This document shows positions 53,539 through 63,203 of a DNA stretch of 64,000 nucleotides, one piece after another. The stretch is from Paenibacillus faecalis (lineage in GTDB: Bacteria; Bacillota; Bacilli; Paenibacillales; Paenibacillaceae). The translations under genes and the position numbers were made by a program. The stretch's first letter is position 1; each line of letters starts with the position of its first letter. The stretch lies in contig NZ_LT985747.1 of the NCBI RefSeq assembly GCF_900289175.1, positions 4,118,269-4,182,268 of the forward strand, written 5' to 3'. The notes under the pieces are model-generated. The model ran no database searches. It was not told the DNA's origin and saw only the letters and a program-made list of their open reading frames with translations.

Positions 53539-55194
53539 ATGAACCTTATCCAGCCGCTGGATGATGTACAATGGCAGAAACTCATACAACATACAGCCGA
53601 TTTTTTTAATGATCTGACAATTAAACGCGGATTCCAATATTACAAACAAAACAGGGTTTCCAAATTACAGCTGGATGAAAACCATATTACAGCTGCGGTG
53701 AAAGGACGTCAGGTTTATCAAGTAAACCTTGTCATCGATTTCCCGGGCAAAAGCCGCTGCACTTGTCCGCTCGAAAAAAACTGCAAGCACATTATAGCTG
53801 TTCTATTGAAGACCGTTGTTTTGCAGGGACGATCTGTTCATGCACTTGTGAACGCTCATTCCACCCAACTTATTCAATCCGGTGAAGCGTCTTTTTCAAA
53901 TGAAGGAGCTTTTGCGGGCTTTTCTCATACCGACAGTAAGCAGACGACCGGTATAGCAAGATTTATAGAACAGGCTGAAAAACTGCCAGAATTACCTGTT
54001 TCAGCTTGGCATCAACTATTTAGCCAATGCATAACTGCACTAGGGATCAGCATTTCGAACTCCCTATACTCTAAACATGCGCTTCAAGCCATCTTTAGCA
54101 TCAAGCCTGTTATGAGCGATGTGATGGATGCGCTGTTCGAGCTTCATGCCCATCTGTTTGTACTGGAAAAGCTCGTGAAACAGCCGCAAAGCCACAATCC
54201 AGGCTCGGGGCTCTTCATGGGCTATCACACCCAAATAGCTGCGGAGAATATCCAAAATCATATCGAGGGTCTCCTTGCTTCCGGTCGCTTTTCTATTCCG
54301 GTTACAACCGAGTATTCCCTGCGAGTAAGCGAAACGCTAGCTTATTTGCGTGAAAACATGCTGAGCGAAGCGCGAAATCATTTTTTCTTCTCCCATATAT
54401 ACCATTACCTATGGATACATGGCATAGCTCCCAGTTCAAATGAACGAAAGACAGACTGGTATTCTGAAGAGCTGAAACAGCTGAAATCGGCTGAAACGAA
54501 GCTGGGAAATGCATATTCACGGTTTGCCGGGATGCTGGCACAAAGCCTGATGTATTTCTTTTTATCCGAGGATGAAAAGGCTTGGGAGCTGCTGCGGGCC
54601 GCTGACAAAGGACTGTACATTCAGCCGGAGCAGTTGATTCATTTCCTTGAGATGCTCGCTGAAGACCAGAGTTGGCCGCGATTGACGGCATGGCTGAGCG
54701 AAATTGGCCCGCTGCTCGCCAACTACCGCAATCATAATTTAAACAGCTATATGGCCTACTGGGAACAGGTTATACAGCATCGGCCTGAAGCAGAAACGTC
54801 TCTATGGAATACACTTACCCAGATGCTTCCTTATTCTAAAGAAATCTATCAAGAGTCCCTGCTTACCCATGGCAAATGGCAGCAATGGATAGATTTCCAG
54901 CTGAGCATCGGCAAAGAGCCGTTGGAGTTTCGCGTCAGCGTCCTTGCACCGATCGAGAAAAATGCACCCGAGCTGTTGCTTCCATTTTTTCATCAAGCCG
55001 TGGAACGATATATTGTCCAAAAAAATAGAGCCAGCTATAAATCAGCCGTCAAGCTGTTGAAACGTTTATCCAAACTATATAAGAAAACAAAACAAGAAGA
55101 CCGTTGGGAAGCGTACATTACCGCCCTTGCCGAACGGCACAGCCGTCTTCGCGCCCTTCAAGAAGAGCTTCGGAGAGGAAAACTGATAACATGA
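53539..55194 (+). CDS. SWIM zinc-finger protein (YwqB-like)
   Basis: 551 residues. The SWIM motif CTCPLEKNCKHIIAVLL (CxC...CxH) lies near residues 75-92; the rest is helical. It is translated with the SNF2 helicase gene (ATGA overlap), the same pairing as B. subtilis ywqB-ywqA. Probably assists the helicase in DNA or nucleoprotein handling. Confidence 0.88.
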   Translation: MNLIQPLDDVQWQKLIQHTADFFNDLTIKRGFQYYKQNRVSKLQLDENHITAAVKGRQVYQVNLVIDFPGKSRCTCPLEKNCKHIIAVLLKTVVLQGRSVHALVNAHSTQLIQSGEASFSNEGAFAGFSHTDSKQTTGIARFIEQAEKLPELPVSAWHQLFSQCITALGISISNSLYSKHALQAIFSIKPVMSDVMDALFELHAHLFVLEKLVKQPQSHNPGSGLFMGYHTQIAAENIQNHIEGLLASGRFSIPVTTEYSLRVSETLAYLRENMLSEARNHFFFSHIYHYLWIHGIAPSSNERKTDWYSEELKQLKSAETKLGNAYSRFAGMLAQSLMYFFLSEDEKAWELLRAADKGLYIQPEQLIHFLEMLAEDQSWPRLTAWLSEIGPLLANYRNHNLNSYMAYWEQVIQHRPEAETSLWNTLTQMLPYSKEIYQESLLTHGKWQQWIDFQLSIGKEPLEFRVSVLAPIEKNAPELLLPFFHQAVERYIVQKNRASYKSAVKLLKRLSKLYKKTKQEDRWEAYITALAERHSRLRALQEELRRGKLIT

Positions 55195-58139
55195 ACCATT
55201 TTACCGAGTCGATCACCGTCCAGATTACGTTGACTGCTTACGGAGATGCACTAATTTACGGTTCCACGCTGATGCAGGGATACCTGTCTGGACAGTATTT
55301 GAAACAGCGGCTATTCGCGTGGCACAAGGAATCTTTTTACGGAACAGAGCTGGAAACGCAAAAAATACAAGATGTAGAGCTTGTTCTCCTGCCCGCAGAG
55401 CAGGTCATTCCTTTCTTTGCAGAAATGAAGCTGCTGAAGCATATTGAATGGATATGGGGTGATGAGAGCACCCCGTTTATCCAGCTTGCCCCATGGCTAG
55501 ATGAATGCATTGAAAAAAGAGCATTTATTCCCAGCTTTAGCGCTTATCAAAAAGGAAAGCTTCAATGGACTTGGGACCCGGAGTTTATCGATCCAAAAGC
55601 CAATCCGATCTTGGATCATCTGGATCACGATCCTCTGCTTAGTGAAGGATTGGAAGCTGCTTTCTCGGCGGCTGTCTTTCGAAAGTGCTACGGAACTGAA
55701 GCCGAAGCCGCCGATTTACGGCGGGAATATCCGCTTCTCTTCGCAAGTGACCGCTCCGCCGCCGCAGGGATGGACGCTCAGTCCTGGCTCATTGCCATGG
55801 GTTGGAAGGCGGATATGGCCCCCTTCCGTCCGCTTCTTCAGCTGCTTGAGCCGGACGAAGAGGCCCCGTCCTGGCGGCTTAAGCTTGTCCTGCAGGACAA
55901 GCAGGACCCGGCGCTGATGTACCCGGTCCGCCTGACGGAAGACGGCGATGCTGTCGGCTCATGGCCGGAGCACTGGACGCCGCATGTTCATGAACGTTCC
56001 AGCACATGGCTGGAACGTCTGCGCGCCGCGCTGCCGGCAACGATGCTGGCGAGCAGCGGACCGGACATCTTCGGGAACGAGCTGTCCGACAGGGAAGCGT
56101 GGCAATTTCTGACGGCAGACAGCCACCGTCTGCTTCAAACCGGCTGGCAGGTTCTCCTGCCAGGCTGGTGGGAAGCTGCCACCCGCAAGCGGCCGAAACT
56201 GCGCGCCAAGATTCGCTCCGGCGAAGGCAGCGAGCGAAGCGCCGGAAGCTCCTTGTTCGGCCTGGATTCGCTGATAAGCTTCGATTGGCGCATTGCCATT
56301 GGCGATACCAGCCTTACAGAAGCGGAGTTCGCTGAACTTGTCGCACGCAACGAACGGCTGATCCAATTCCGGGGGCAGTGGATCGCGCTTGATCCGGCGT
56401 TGGTGGCGCAAATTCGCCAGGCCATGGCTGGAGTGGATTCCTCACAAGGTTTATCCTTGCAGGATATCCTTCACCTTCATCTGTTGAGCAGCGAAGATGC
56501 ACCGGAGGATAACGGGCACACATCGGAAGAAACAACCCCCGAACGCATCCAGCTTGAAGTCGAGCTGAATGAGCATCTGCTGGGGCTGATCCGTCAGCTA
56601 AAGCGGCAGCACGAGTGGCCGGAGCCGCCGATACCGAATGGTCTAAAGGCCGAGCTTCGAACCTATCAGCGTGAAGGGTTTGCCTGGCTTGCCTTTTTAC
56701 GACGTTTCGGGCTCGGCGCCTGTCTCGCCGATGATATGGGTCTTGGCAAAACCGTTCAGTTTATTACGTACCTGCTTCATATTAAAGAGATGCCTTCGAA
56801 GGAGGACAGGCGAGCATCCCTCCTGATCTGCCCTACCTCCGTTCTTGGTAACTGGCAGAAGGAATTGAGCCGCTTCGCCCCATCCATCCGCGTTATGCTT
56901 CATTACGGAAGCAATCGTTACAGCTGCGATGAATTCCAGCGGAAGGCAAGCGATGCCGACATCGTTCTGACTTCATATGCTACAGCTGCCCTGGATCAGG
57001 AACTGCTTAAGGAATACAGATGGGAAACGATCTGTCTTGATGAAGCGCAGAATATAAAAAATGCCCAGACCAAACAGTCAGCAGCCGTTCGCAGCTTTCC
57101 GGCGAAGCATCGTATCGCGCTGACCGGTACACCGATTGAAAATCGTCTATCCGAGCTGTGGTCTATCTATGATTTTATAAACCCGGGATATTTGGGGAGC
57201 CTACGAGCTTTTACCAACCGATTCATTCAAGCGATTGAGAAGGATCAAGATGAGAAGAAAACCGCCGATCTGCAAAAGCTCGTGAAGCCGTTTATGCTTC
57301 GCCGCAAGAAAAAAGATCCAGCCATTCAGCTGGATTTGCCGGATAAGAACGAGATGAAAGCATATATCCATCTTACCGCCGAGCAAAGTGCGCTCTACGA
57401 TCAAAGTGTAAATGAGCTTATGGAACGCATGCAGAAGCTGGAGGGAATTGAGCGAAAAGGCGCCATACTTTCGACGCTCACCCATCTGAAGCAAATATGC
57501 GATCATCCGCTTCTGTTAACTAAAGAAGCCATGCCGGAAGTAACAGACGCCTTCGGCCGCAAGCTTGACACGGAAGCGCTCATTAACCGCTCATCCAAGC
57601 TTGAGCGCCTTCTATCGATGGTCAAAGAGCTTCGTGAAGAAGACGAGCGATGCCTCATTTTCACGCAATACGTTGGCATGGGCGAGATGCTGCAGCAGGT
57701 GCTTCAGCAAGAGCTGGATGAACCCGTGCTTTATCTGAACGGCAGCACCTCAAAAACGGCGCGTGATCGGATGATTGAACAGTTTCAATCACGGACACTA
57801 CCTGCCCAAAAACAGCCAAATGTATTTATCCTTTCGATCAAGGCGGGAGGCGTAGGTCTGAATCTGACTGCAGCAAATCACGTCTTTCACTTCGACCGTT
57901 GGTGGAACCCGGCAGTGGAGAACCAGGCCACAGACCGTGCCTATCGTATGGGCCAGACCAAAGATGTGCAGGTACACAAGTTCATCGCCCTCGGCACGCT
58001 GGAGGAACGCATTGATGAAATGCTGGAAAGCAAACAGCAACTCAGCGATAACATCATCACCAGCAGCGAAGGCTGGATTACCGAGCTGTCGACCGATGAA
58101 CTGAAGGATCTGTTCACGTTGCGACGAGACTGGTCATAG
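55191..58139 (+). CDS. SNF2-family helicase/ATPase (YwqA-like)
   Basis: 982 residues. Motif I DDMGLGKTVQFI, motif II DEAQNIKN, motif III LTGTPIENRLSELWSIYDF, motif V GVGLNLTAANHVFHFDRWWN and VI DRAYRMGQ. Long N-terminal region of ~480 residues typical of bacterial SNF2 proteins. Start ATG 55191 overlaps the SWIM stop. DNA translocase; cellular role undetermined. GC content rises in its N-terminal half. Confidence 0.95.
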   Translation: MNHFTESITVQITLTAYGDALIYGSTLMQGYLSGQYLKQRLFAWHKESFYGTELETQKIQDVELVLLPAEQVIPFFAEMKLLKHIEWIWGDESTPFIQLAPWLDECIEKRAFIPSFSAYQKGKLQWTWDPEFIDPKANPILDHLDHDPLLSEGLEAAFSAAVFRKCYGTEAEAADLRREYPLLFASDRSAAAGMDAQSWLIAMGWKADMAPFRPLLQLLEPDEEAPSWRLKLVLQDKQDPALMYPVRLTEDGDAVGSWPEHWTPHVHERSSTWLERLRAALPATMLASSGPDIFGNELSDREAWQFLTADSHRLLQTGWQVLLPGWWEAATRKRPKLRAKIRSGEGSERSAGSSLFGLDSLISFDWRIAIGDTSLTEAEFAELVARNERLIQFRGQWIALDPALVAQIRQAMAGVDSSQGLSLQDILHLHLLSSEDAPEDNGHTSEETTPERIQLEVELNEHLLGLIRQLKRQHEWPEPPIPNGLKAELRTYQREGFAWLAFLRRFGLGACLADDMGLGKTVQFITYLLHIKEMPSKEDRRASLLICPTSVLGNWQKELSRFAPSIRVMLHYGSNRYSCDEFQRKASDADIVLTSYATAALDQELLKEYRWETICLDEAQNIKNAQTKQSAAVRSFPAKHRIALTGTPIENRLSELWSIYDFINPGYLGSLRAFTNRFIQAIEKDQDEKKTADLQKLVKPFMLRRKKKDPAIQLDLPDKNEMKAYIHLTAEQSALYDQSVNELMERMQKLEGIERKGAILSTLTHLKQICDHPLLLTKEAMPEVTDAFGRKLDTEALINRSSKLERLLSMVKELREEDERCLIFTQYVGMGEMLQQVLQQELDEPVLYLNGSTSKTARDRMIEQFQSRTLPAQKQPNVFILSIKAGGVGLNLTAANHVFHFDRWWNPAVENQATDRAYRMGQTKDVQVHKFIALGTLEERIDEMLESKQQLSDNIITSSEGWITELSTDELKDLFTLRRDWS

Positions 58140-58185
58140 CTGCAGCTAATGTCTCTTCAGAAATCGATAGATTTCGGCATGACAG

Positions 58186-58224
58186 GCGACCCCGGTTACC
58201 CGGGGTTCGCTTTTTTATTTTTTT
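58186..58224 (+). terminator. Intrinsic terminator of the SWIM-SNF2 operon
   Basis: GCGACCCCGG pairs with CCGGGGTTCGC, one bulge, followed by TTTTTTATTTTTTT. Confidence 0.93.
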
Positions 58225-58329
58225 CTAACAAGATCAAACTTTTTTCCGCACCTGCCCGTCTTGCCTATGAAAGGTTCAATTGCAATTGATCGCTGACGCG
58301 CGCGAGCAGCAAAGGAGTGTCATATACCC

Positions 58330-58845
58330 ATGAGAGGTGGCCGGAAACAGGAAAAGCTTCTTATGGATTGTGTTACAGAAAATAAGGAAAGCATCTACAG
58401 GCTGGCGTACAGCTATGTAAAAAATAAAGACGATGCCCTTGATATTGTACAAGACGCAATTCATAAAGCATTTCTATCCATTAATAAGTTGCAAAATAAG
58501 GGTTCAATCAAGAGCTGGTTCTACAGAATCGTTGTAACCACCTCCCTTGATTTTTTGAGAAAACATAAACATATGCATGTCATGGAGGATGAAATATTAG
58601 AGTCATTCATCCCCGGTCAACATGATGCCTATACCAATCTGGATTTGGCCGAATCCATAGATGATCTGCCTGAAAAATACCGAACGGTTATCATTTTGCG
58701 ATTTTTTGAAGATATGAAAATAGAGGATATTGCCAAAGTGACTCAGGAGAACGTCAATACCGTCAAAACAAGGCTGTATCAAGCGCTGAAACAACTGCGA
58801 ATCAGTCTCGACGAAGAACAGCTAAAGGAGGTGCATCACCGTTGA
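58330..58845 (+). CDS. sigV: ECF sigma factor, SigV-like
   Basis: 171 residues. Region 2 SIYRLAYSYVKNKDDALDIV and region 4 RTVIILRFFEDMKIEDIA match SigV of Bacillus closely in pattern. AAAGGAGTG precedes ATG by ten bases. Translationally coupled to an RsiV-like membrane protein. SigV in B. subtilis responds to lysozyme and turns on peptidoglycan O-acetylation. Confidence 0.85.
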   Translation: MRGGRKQEKLLMDCVTENKESIYRLAYSYVKNKDDALDIVQDAIHKAFLSINKLQNKGSIKSWFYRIVVTTSLDFLRKHKHMHVMEDEILESFIPGQHDAYTNLDLAESIDDLPEKYRTVIILRFFEDMKIEDIAKVTQENVNTVKTRLYQALKQLRISLDEEQLKEVHHR

Positions 58846-59708
58846 ATGAAAGATTAGACAACATGAGAAAAAAATACGAATCCATTCCTGTCCCGGAAGA
58901 ACTGGATCTGGTCGTCAAAAGGGCGATCAAGAAAAGGAAAAATCGGCGTATGAGACTTCAGTCATTAGCTGGGGGTGCAGCTGCCTCCATTCTATTGTTT
59001 ACCATAGTGAATACGAGCCCAGCGTTTGCCGCTGCAATCTCGGAAGTGCCCGTACTCGGCAGTATTGTCAAGGTTATCACGATCAATGAGTACACCCGAA
59101 AAGATGAATCATCCGAAGCAAATATCCAAACACCAGCTATAACCAATCTGGATCATCCAGAGCTTGAACAGACGCTGAACAGCAAATATGCAGAGGAGAA
59201 CAAGAAACTGTACGAGGCCTTTGAAGACGAGGTCAAGGAGCTGGAGAAGAAAGGAAAGGCCAATATGAGCCTTGACAGCAGCTATGAGATCGTAACCAAT
59301 ACCGACCGATTGTTGACATTATCTCGTTATGTTACGACATCTGCTGGCTCCTCGGGAGAGACAATAACCTTTGACACGATCGACAAACAGGAGAAAATCG
59401 TAATCACCCTGCCCAGCCTGTTTAAAGACGATTCATATGTCCAGGTCATCAGTAATGAAATTAAACAACAGATGAAAAAGCAAATGCAAGAGGACCCCGG
59501 GAAGGTTTATTGGTTGAACGAGGAAGATTCGATGACTCCGTTTGAAAGCATCTCGAAAGACCAGAGTTTCTATATTAACGCAAACGGCAAACTGGTCATT
59601 TCATTTAATGAATACGAAGTTGCACCCGGGTCTATGGGTCTGGTGGAGTTCATCATTCCAACGGAAACGATATCCGATATTCTAACAAGCCACGAATATA
59701 TTAAATAA
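58842..59708 (+). CDS. rsiV: RsiV-like anti-sigma factor
   Basis: 288 residues, same length class as RsiV. Basic cytoplasmic N-terminus (~1-48), one membrane segment (~49-70), extracellular DUF3298-type domain (YEVAPGSMGLVEFIIP). TTG start behind AAAGGAGGTG overlaps the sigma stop. In RsiV the outer domain binds lysozyme and triggers cleavage and sigma release; that role here is by homology. Confidence 0.82.
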   Translation: MNERLDNMRKKYESIPVPEELDLVVKRAIKKRKNRRMRLQSLAGGAAASILLFTIVNTSPAFAAAISEVPVLGSIVKVITINEYTRKDESSEANIQTPAITNLDHPELEQTLNSKYAEENKKLYEAFEDEVKELEKKGKANMSLDSSYEIVTNTDRLLTLSRYVTTSAGSSGETITFDTIDKQEKIVITLPSLFKDDSYVQVISNEIKQQMKKQMQEDPGKVYWLNEEDSMTPFESISKDQSFYINANGKLVISFNEYEVAPGSMGLVEFIIPTETISDILTSHEYIK

Positions 59709-59745
59709 TTTTAATAATCCATTTGAGAAATAGGAGGTTTTTATT

Positions 59746-60648
59746 ATGAACATGCACACATCTTCTACATCCCTCAAGAAGAAACTGGCTTACGCCAGCA
59801 TAGCTGGAGCCATTCTTGTCAGTGGCTCGATCGCAATGATGACAGAGGTCAACGGGCGCTCCGCTGCTAAGCCTGAATCCACAGCTGTTCAAACCGAAGC
59901 ACCGCTTCTAACATTCAAAACGCTGCAATCAAGCGAGTCTGCACTCGAGGCAAATATTCGCATTCCCGTGTTCCAAGGACTGAAAGATACCATATACCAG
60001 GAGCAGTTGAACGATATTATCGAATCCCATGCTTCCAAAGATCTGGACAAGTGGGAGAAAGAAGCCAAAGAACTGGCGGATAGCGCCAAAAAGAAAAACA
60101 AGACTATATTTCCTTACGTGCTCAACATCAATTATGAGCTTACAGCAGACGGACAAGGGACCATTCCTGATGTCGTCTCCCTGAAAGTGATCACCGAAAT
60201 TACAACCGGTAACGCTCCCGCCCAGCGTGTGGATACGTACAACTTCTTAAATAAGAAGGAAGCCAAACGCATTACGATTGAGGATCTGTTCGGCAGCAAC
60301 TACAAGCAAATGATCGATTCCAAGATTAAAGCAGAGATTGCCGCAAATTCCGAAGACTACTTTAGCGGACAAGACGGTTTCCAGGGAGTAGATGCTCATG
60401 AGTCATTCTACGTAACCAACGATGGAAAAGCAGTTATTGTCTTCGATGAGTACAGCATTGCACCGGGGTCAACCGGAACGCCTGAATTCATTTTTGATCT
60501 TAAAGATGCCGCCAGCGCAAGTCCGATAAAAACCGTAATTGATTCAAAATCCACGTTCAAGACAAAGGACGGTACCGTTATGATCCCGGTTGGCGATGTA
60601 ATGAGCAGCTTGCAATTCGAACTATTAAATCACCCCTCTGAAAAATAA
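59746..60648 (+). CDS. Secreted/anchored DUF3298-type protein, RsiV-domain relative
   Basis: 300 residues. N-terminal signal or anchor (~10-32), then an RsiV-like DUF3298 domain (DEYSIAPGSTGTPEFIFDL, parallel to NEYEVAPGSMGLVEFII in the upstream protein) and a short tail resembling part of a copper-amine-oxidase-like stalk domain (DGTVMIPVGDVMSSLQFE). It lacks the cytoplasmic anti-sigma part. It may bind lysozyme or peptidoglycan as a decoy or assistant. Same operon as sigV-rsiV. Confidence 0.8.
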   Translation: MNMHTSSTSLKKKLAYASIAGAILVSGSIAMMTEVNGRSAAKPESTAVQTEAPLLTFKTLQSSESALEANIRIPVFQGLKDTIYQEQLNDIIESHASKDLDKWEKEAKELADSAKKKNKTIFPYVLNINYELTADGQGTIPDVVSLKVITEITTGNAPAQRVDTYNFLNKKEAKRITIEDLFGSNYKQMIDSKIKAEIAANSEDYFSGQDGFQGVDAHESFYVTNDGKAVIVFDEYSIAPGSTGTPEFIFDLKDAASASPIKTVIDSKSTFKTKDGTVMIPVGDVMSSLQFELLNHPSEK

Positions 60649-60761
60649 AAGCCACTCAACATGAGTGACTTTGGATATAATAATGAAGGAGCGAAGATGC
60701 GCTAACATCCTCACTCCTTGACAACAGCCGCTTATAAGGGCGGTAGGCTGTACAGGGATTT

Positions 60762-60810
60762 GAAATAGGTCGTCACCCTAGCACGGGTGGCCTATTTCTT
60801 TTTGTTTTTA
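60762..60810 (+). terminator. Intrinsic terminator of the sigV operon
   Basis: GAAATAGG/CCTATTTC with inner CACCC/GGGTG stem, followed by TTTTTGTTTTT. Between the last stop (60648) and here lie further small hairpins (AAAGCCACTCA region and ACAGCC/GGCTGT) but no ORF. Confidence 0.85.
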
Positions 60811-60907
60811 TAATCTATACAACAGATTAACCATTTAGTTAAATTTAGTTAATAGCATGGAAATTTCATGGCATGAAACCATCATCTGCTTAATCATTCG
60901 TCATGGA

Positions 60908-62635
60908 TTATTGGATAAGCATCCAGGAATTATCGCTTCCGGGAATACTTATAGTCCACCACTTGGCTTGATAGAGCTTGCCTTCATAGCGGACCAAGTC
61001 GCCATTGAGATAGACAGAACCAGGCACGTAATCGACACTGCCATCTTCATTTGGATTCACTATTTTTTCCCATGCGTGAGAAGAATCCGGCGCTTCTCCT
61101 TGTACCCACCATTTCGCTCTGTATTGTTCACCTTTATATATAACGGTATCTCCGCCCCAATAGATTTGGTTTGGATCATAAGTATCTACAAGTCCATCAT
61201 GGCCTGTATCATTACCAGTATCATCACTACCGATAACCGTAATATAACGCTCTGCATATGCTGTCTGTCCTTGACTGTCTTGTACTGCATATATCAGTTT
61301 GTACGTTCCGGGTATAGATGAATCTACGCTACCTTCGATCTCGATGTAATATGTCAGATCACCATCTTCTCGATCCATGGCAGTAACGCCTTCTCTCGGG
61401 TTGAAGGAATCACCTGCCATAATCGTTTTATCTGCTGTACCATAAATGACAGGCTTGGCATGAACCGCTGGGGCGCTTCCATCTCCAAATTGTTTGAAGA
61501 TGTCGGTAAATTGATAAGGTGTCGTTACACCAGCATTACTTAACAATACTGCATCTCGGTTCATGGACCAGAAAGAGGTCATCGCCAACCCTTTTTCGAT
61601 TGCATGGTCGACTACCCACTGAGCCCACTCTGTCGTAAAAATCGGATGTGCCGCACTTTCGAATCCGATAGAAGGCGTTGTTCCTATCTTTCCATAAGCC
61701 TCCTGATCGGTTAGATCCATGTTTGCAAAATGCTTGAAGTATTGCTTCAATTGGTCCTTCGTCGAATCGACGGCTCTCAAAGAAGCTGATCCGTAATTTT
61801 CACCTGGTTGAAGTGTGCCACTTCCATAACACATCGTCATAATGTTTACGACTTCGACATCCACACCATTGGCCAAGTAAGCTTCCAATACGTCCAATTG
61901 AACATGTGTCAGACCGCTTGGCAATACAGGAAGTGTTAATACGATATCGATCCCGGTTGCATCCTGCAGCTTTTTAATCGCCTTCGCATTTGCGATATTA
62001 AAGGCTTTGTTGGAAGCTCCGCCTCCCTCAATGTCAAGGTCTAATCTTGTCAACCCGAAGCCCTGAACAAGCTCCATATACGTATTGAATAACGTATCGG
62101 TATCTTGAGTCACTTCCCAGAACGTAATGCCATTTAAACCGCCAAGCGAAATGGTGACATCACCGCCCATCTCGCGCAGCTCCCGGATCGACTGTTTTAT
62201 CCCTTGATATTGAGCGTTGTTTGCATTCTCTTCATTCAGTACCGAGAACCCCCCAAAACCCCATGGAACTTTGCCGTTAACGATTTGATTCGAAATGGGC
62301 TGTATAAAACCAAGATTGAAAAATGTAACGCCTGTATCCTCAGAAATCTTTAAAAGGTTTGGTGCTCCGTTGTTGGAATATCCAGGTTTTGTAACCCATG
62401 CCGACATATCAATGAAAGGGGCGTTGACTTGTTTTGGCCATTGGATTCCTTGACCTACGCCAAAATCATACTGTAGGGAGGCATGTTCGATTGCACTCTG
62501 TTTTACAGCAGGTTTTTTTGCTGTAGAAACAGTTGTTTCCGCATAGGCTGGCGTCAATAAAATGACGGACATCATGACAAACACCACCATCATTGCAAAT
62601 AACTTTCGGGCATACCCACTTCTTGTTGCATTCAT
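60908..62635 (-). CDS. Secreted GH18 chitinase with chitin-binding modules
   Basis: 575 residues. Signal peptide (cleavage near AYA-ET), GH18 barrel with SLGGLNGITFW and the catalytic DxDxE in LTRLDLDIEGGG, an Ig/HYR-like module (~385-475, VTAMDREDGDLTYYI), and two CBM5/12-type chitin-binding modules (YWGGDTVIYKGEQYRAKWW and VYLNGDLVRYEGKLYQAKWW). ATG 62635 is ten bases after AGGA. Its leader carries a c-di-GMP riboswitch. Hydrolyses chitin outside the cell. Confidence 0.94.
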   Translation of the reverse strand: MNATRSGYARKLFAMMVVFVMMSVILLTPAYAETTVSTAKKPAVKQSAIEHASLQYDFGVGQGIQWPKQVNAPFIDMSAWVTKPGYSNNGAPNLLKISEDTGVTFFNLGFIQPISNQIVNGKVPWGFGGFSVLNEENANNAQYQGIKQSIRELREMGGDVTISLGGLNGITFWEVTQDTDTLFNTYMELVQGFGLTRLDLDIEGGGASNKAFNIANAKAIKKLQDATGIDIVLTLPVLPSGLTHVQLDVLEAYLANGVDVEVVNIMTMCYGSGTLQPGENYGSASLRAVDSTKDQLKQYFKHFANMDLTDQEAYGKIGTTPSIGFESAAHPIFTTEWAQWVVDHAIEKGLAMTSFWSMNRDAVLLSNAGVTTPYQFTDIFKQFGDGSAPAVHAKPVIYGTADKTIMAGDSFNPREGVTAMDREDGDLTYYIEIEGSVDSSIPGTYKLIYAVQDSQGQTAYAERYITVIGSDDTGNDTGHDGLVDTYDPNQIYWGGDTVIYKGEQYRAKWWVQGEAPDSSHAWEKIVNPNEDGSVDYVPGSVYLNGDLVRYEGKLYQAKWWTISIPGSDNSWMLIQ

Positions 62636-62716
62636 CCAGGTCACTTCCTATTAATTTATTGTAATAATAGGCAGCTAGGGAGTTGGTTCATTTATCATTT
62701 TATGAATAACGCATAC

Positions 62717-62751
62717 GACTAATAGATATAGAGTTCGTATTTCTATTAGTC
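62717..62751 (-). promoter_or_regulatory. Hairpin at the riboswitch 3' boundary (expression platform candidate)
   Basis: GACTAATAGA and TCTATTAGTC form a perfect 10-bp stem that starts at the last bases of the aptamer. Pairing within the aptamer end and this stem could be exclusive. No U tract follows, so control by termination alone is not evident. Confidence 0.6.
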
Positions 62752-62835
62752 GGCAACTGGCTGGCATAGAATTTCTTCTTTAGCCCCTATAGCTTTGCGC
62801 CACTAGATTTCCCTAGCTTTGCCTAGTAATACCTA
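62749..62835 (-). ncRNA. Cyclic di-GMP-I (GEMM-I) riboswitch aptamer
   Basis: On the minus strand: AGGCAAAGCTAGGGAAATCT contains the conserved GGCAAA and a GAAA tetraloop closed by CTAG/CTAG; then GGCGCAAAGC and GGGGCTAAA, the two invariant joining segments, a short P2 hairpin, and ATGCCAGCCAGTTGCCG, the usual 3' strand with tetraloop-receptor. All core elements of the GEMM-I consensus are in order. It lies ~115 bases upstream of the chitinase start on the same strand. Confidence 0.92.
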
Positions 62836-63203
62836 ACTTCACGCAGCTCTCGTATCTTGCAAACCACTGATACAACCATTAATATACAGTAATTTTGCGC
62901 ATATTTGATGAGGCTTACGGCTTGATTGTGAAAAAAAATACATAGTTCATTTCTAGTATATATAATCCTGGGCAAGAGTCCCTGTGGGAATTGTATTTAG
63001 GAGAACAGAAGGAGATTTCCCTGGAACTTGAGGCCTTCCTTGGATGGCTTTGGTTTTGTCTTCTTTGGGTACTTTTTGAGTGAATTAATGTATTTTATTG
63101 GGTATTTAAGTCCATTTTTTGTATTTTATATTCAAAAAAAATGCAAAATGTGCAATTATAAGAGTGGAAGCAATAACATTTCAGTAGAAAAGGAGGGTTT
63201 ATA
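62836..63203. other. AT-rich region between chitinase leader and peptide gene
   Basis: Holds the divergent promoters of the chitinase transcript and the small peptide gene. A T-rich stretch and TATAAG at ~63155 may be a -10, but no convincing -35 is spaced with it. No ORF or further RNA motif was seen. Confidence 0.4.

Noticed and set aside
53539..58139. SWIM plus SNF2 genes as an anti-phage defence system
   Set aside because: The pair matches the housekeeping-type ywqB-ywqA arrangement of Bacilli, and no nuclease, methylase or PLD partner is nearby.
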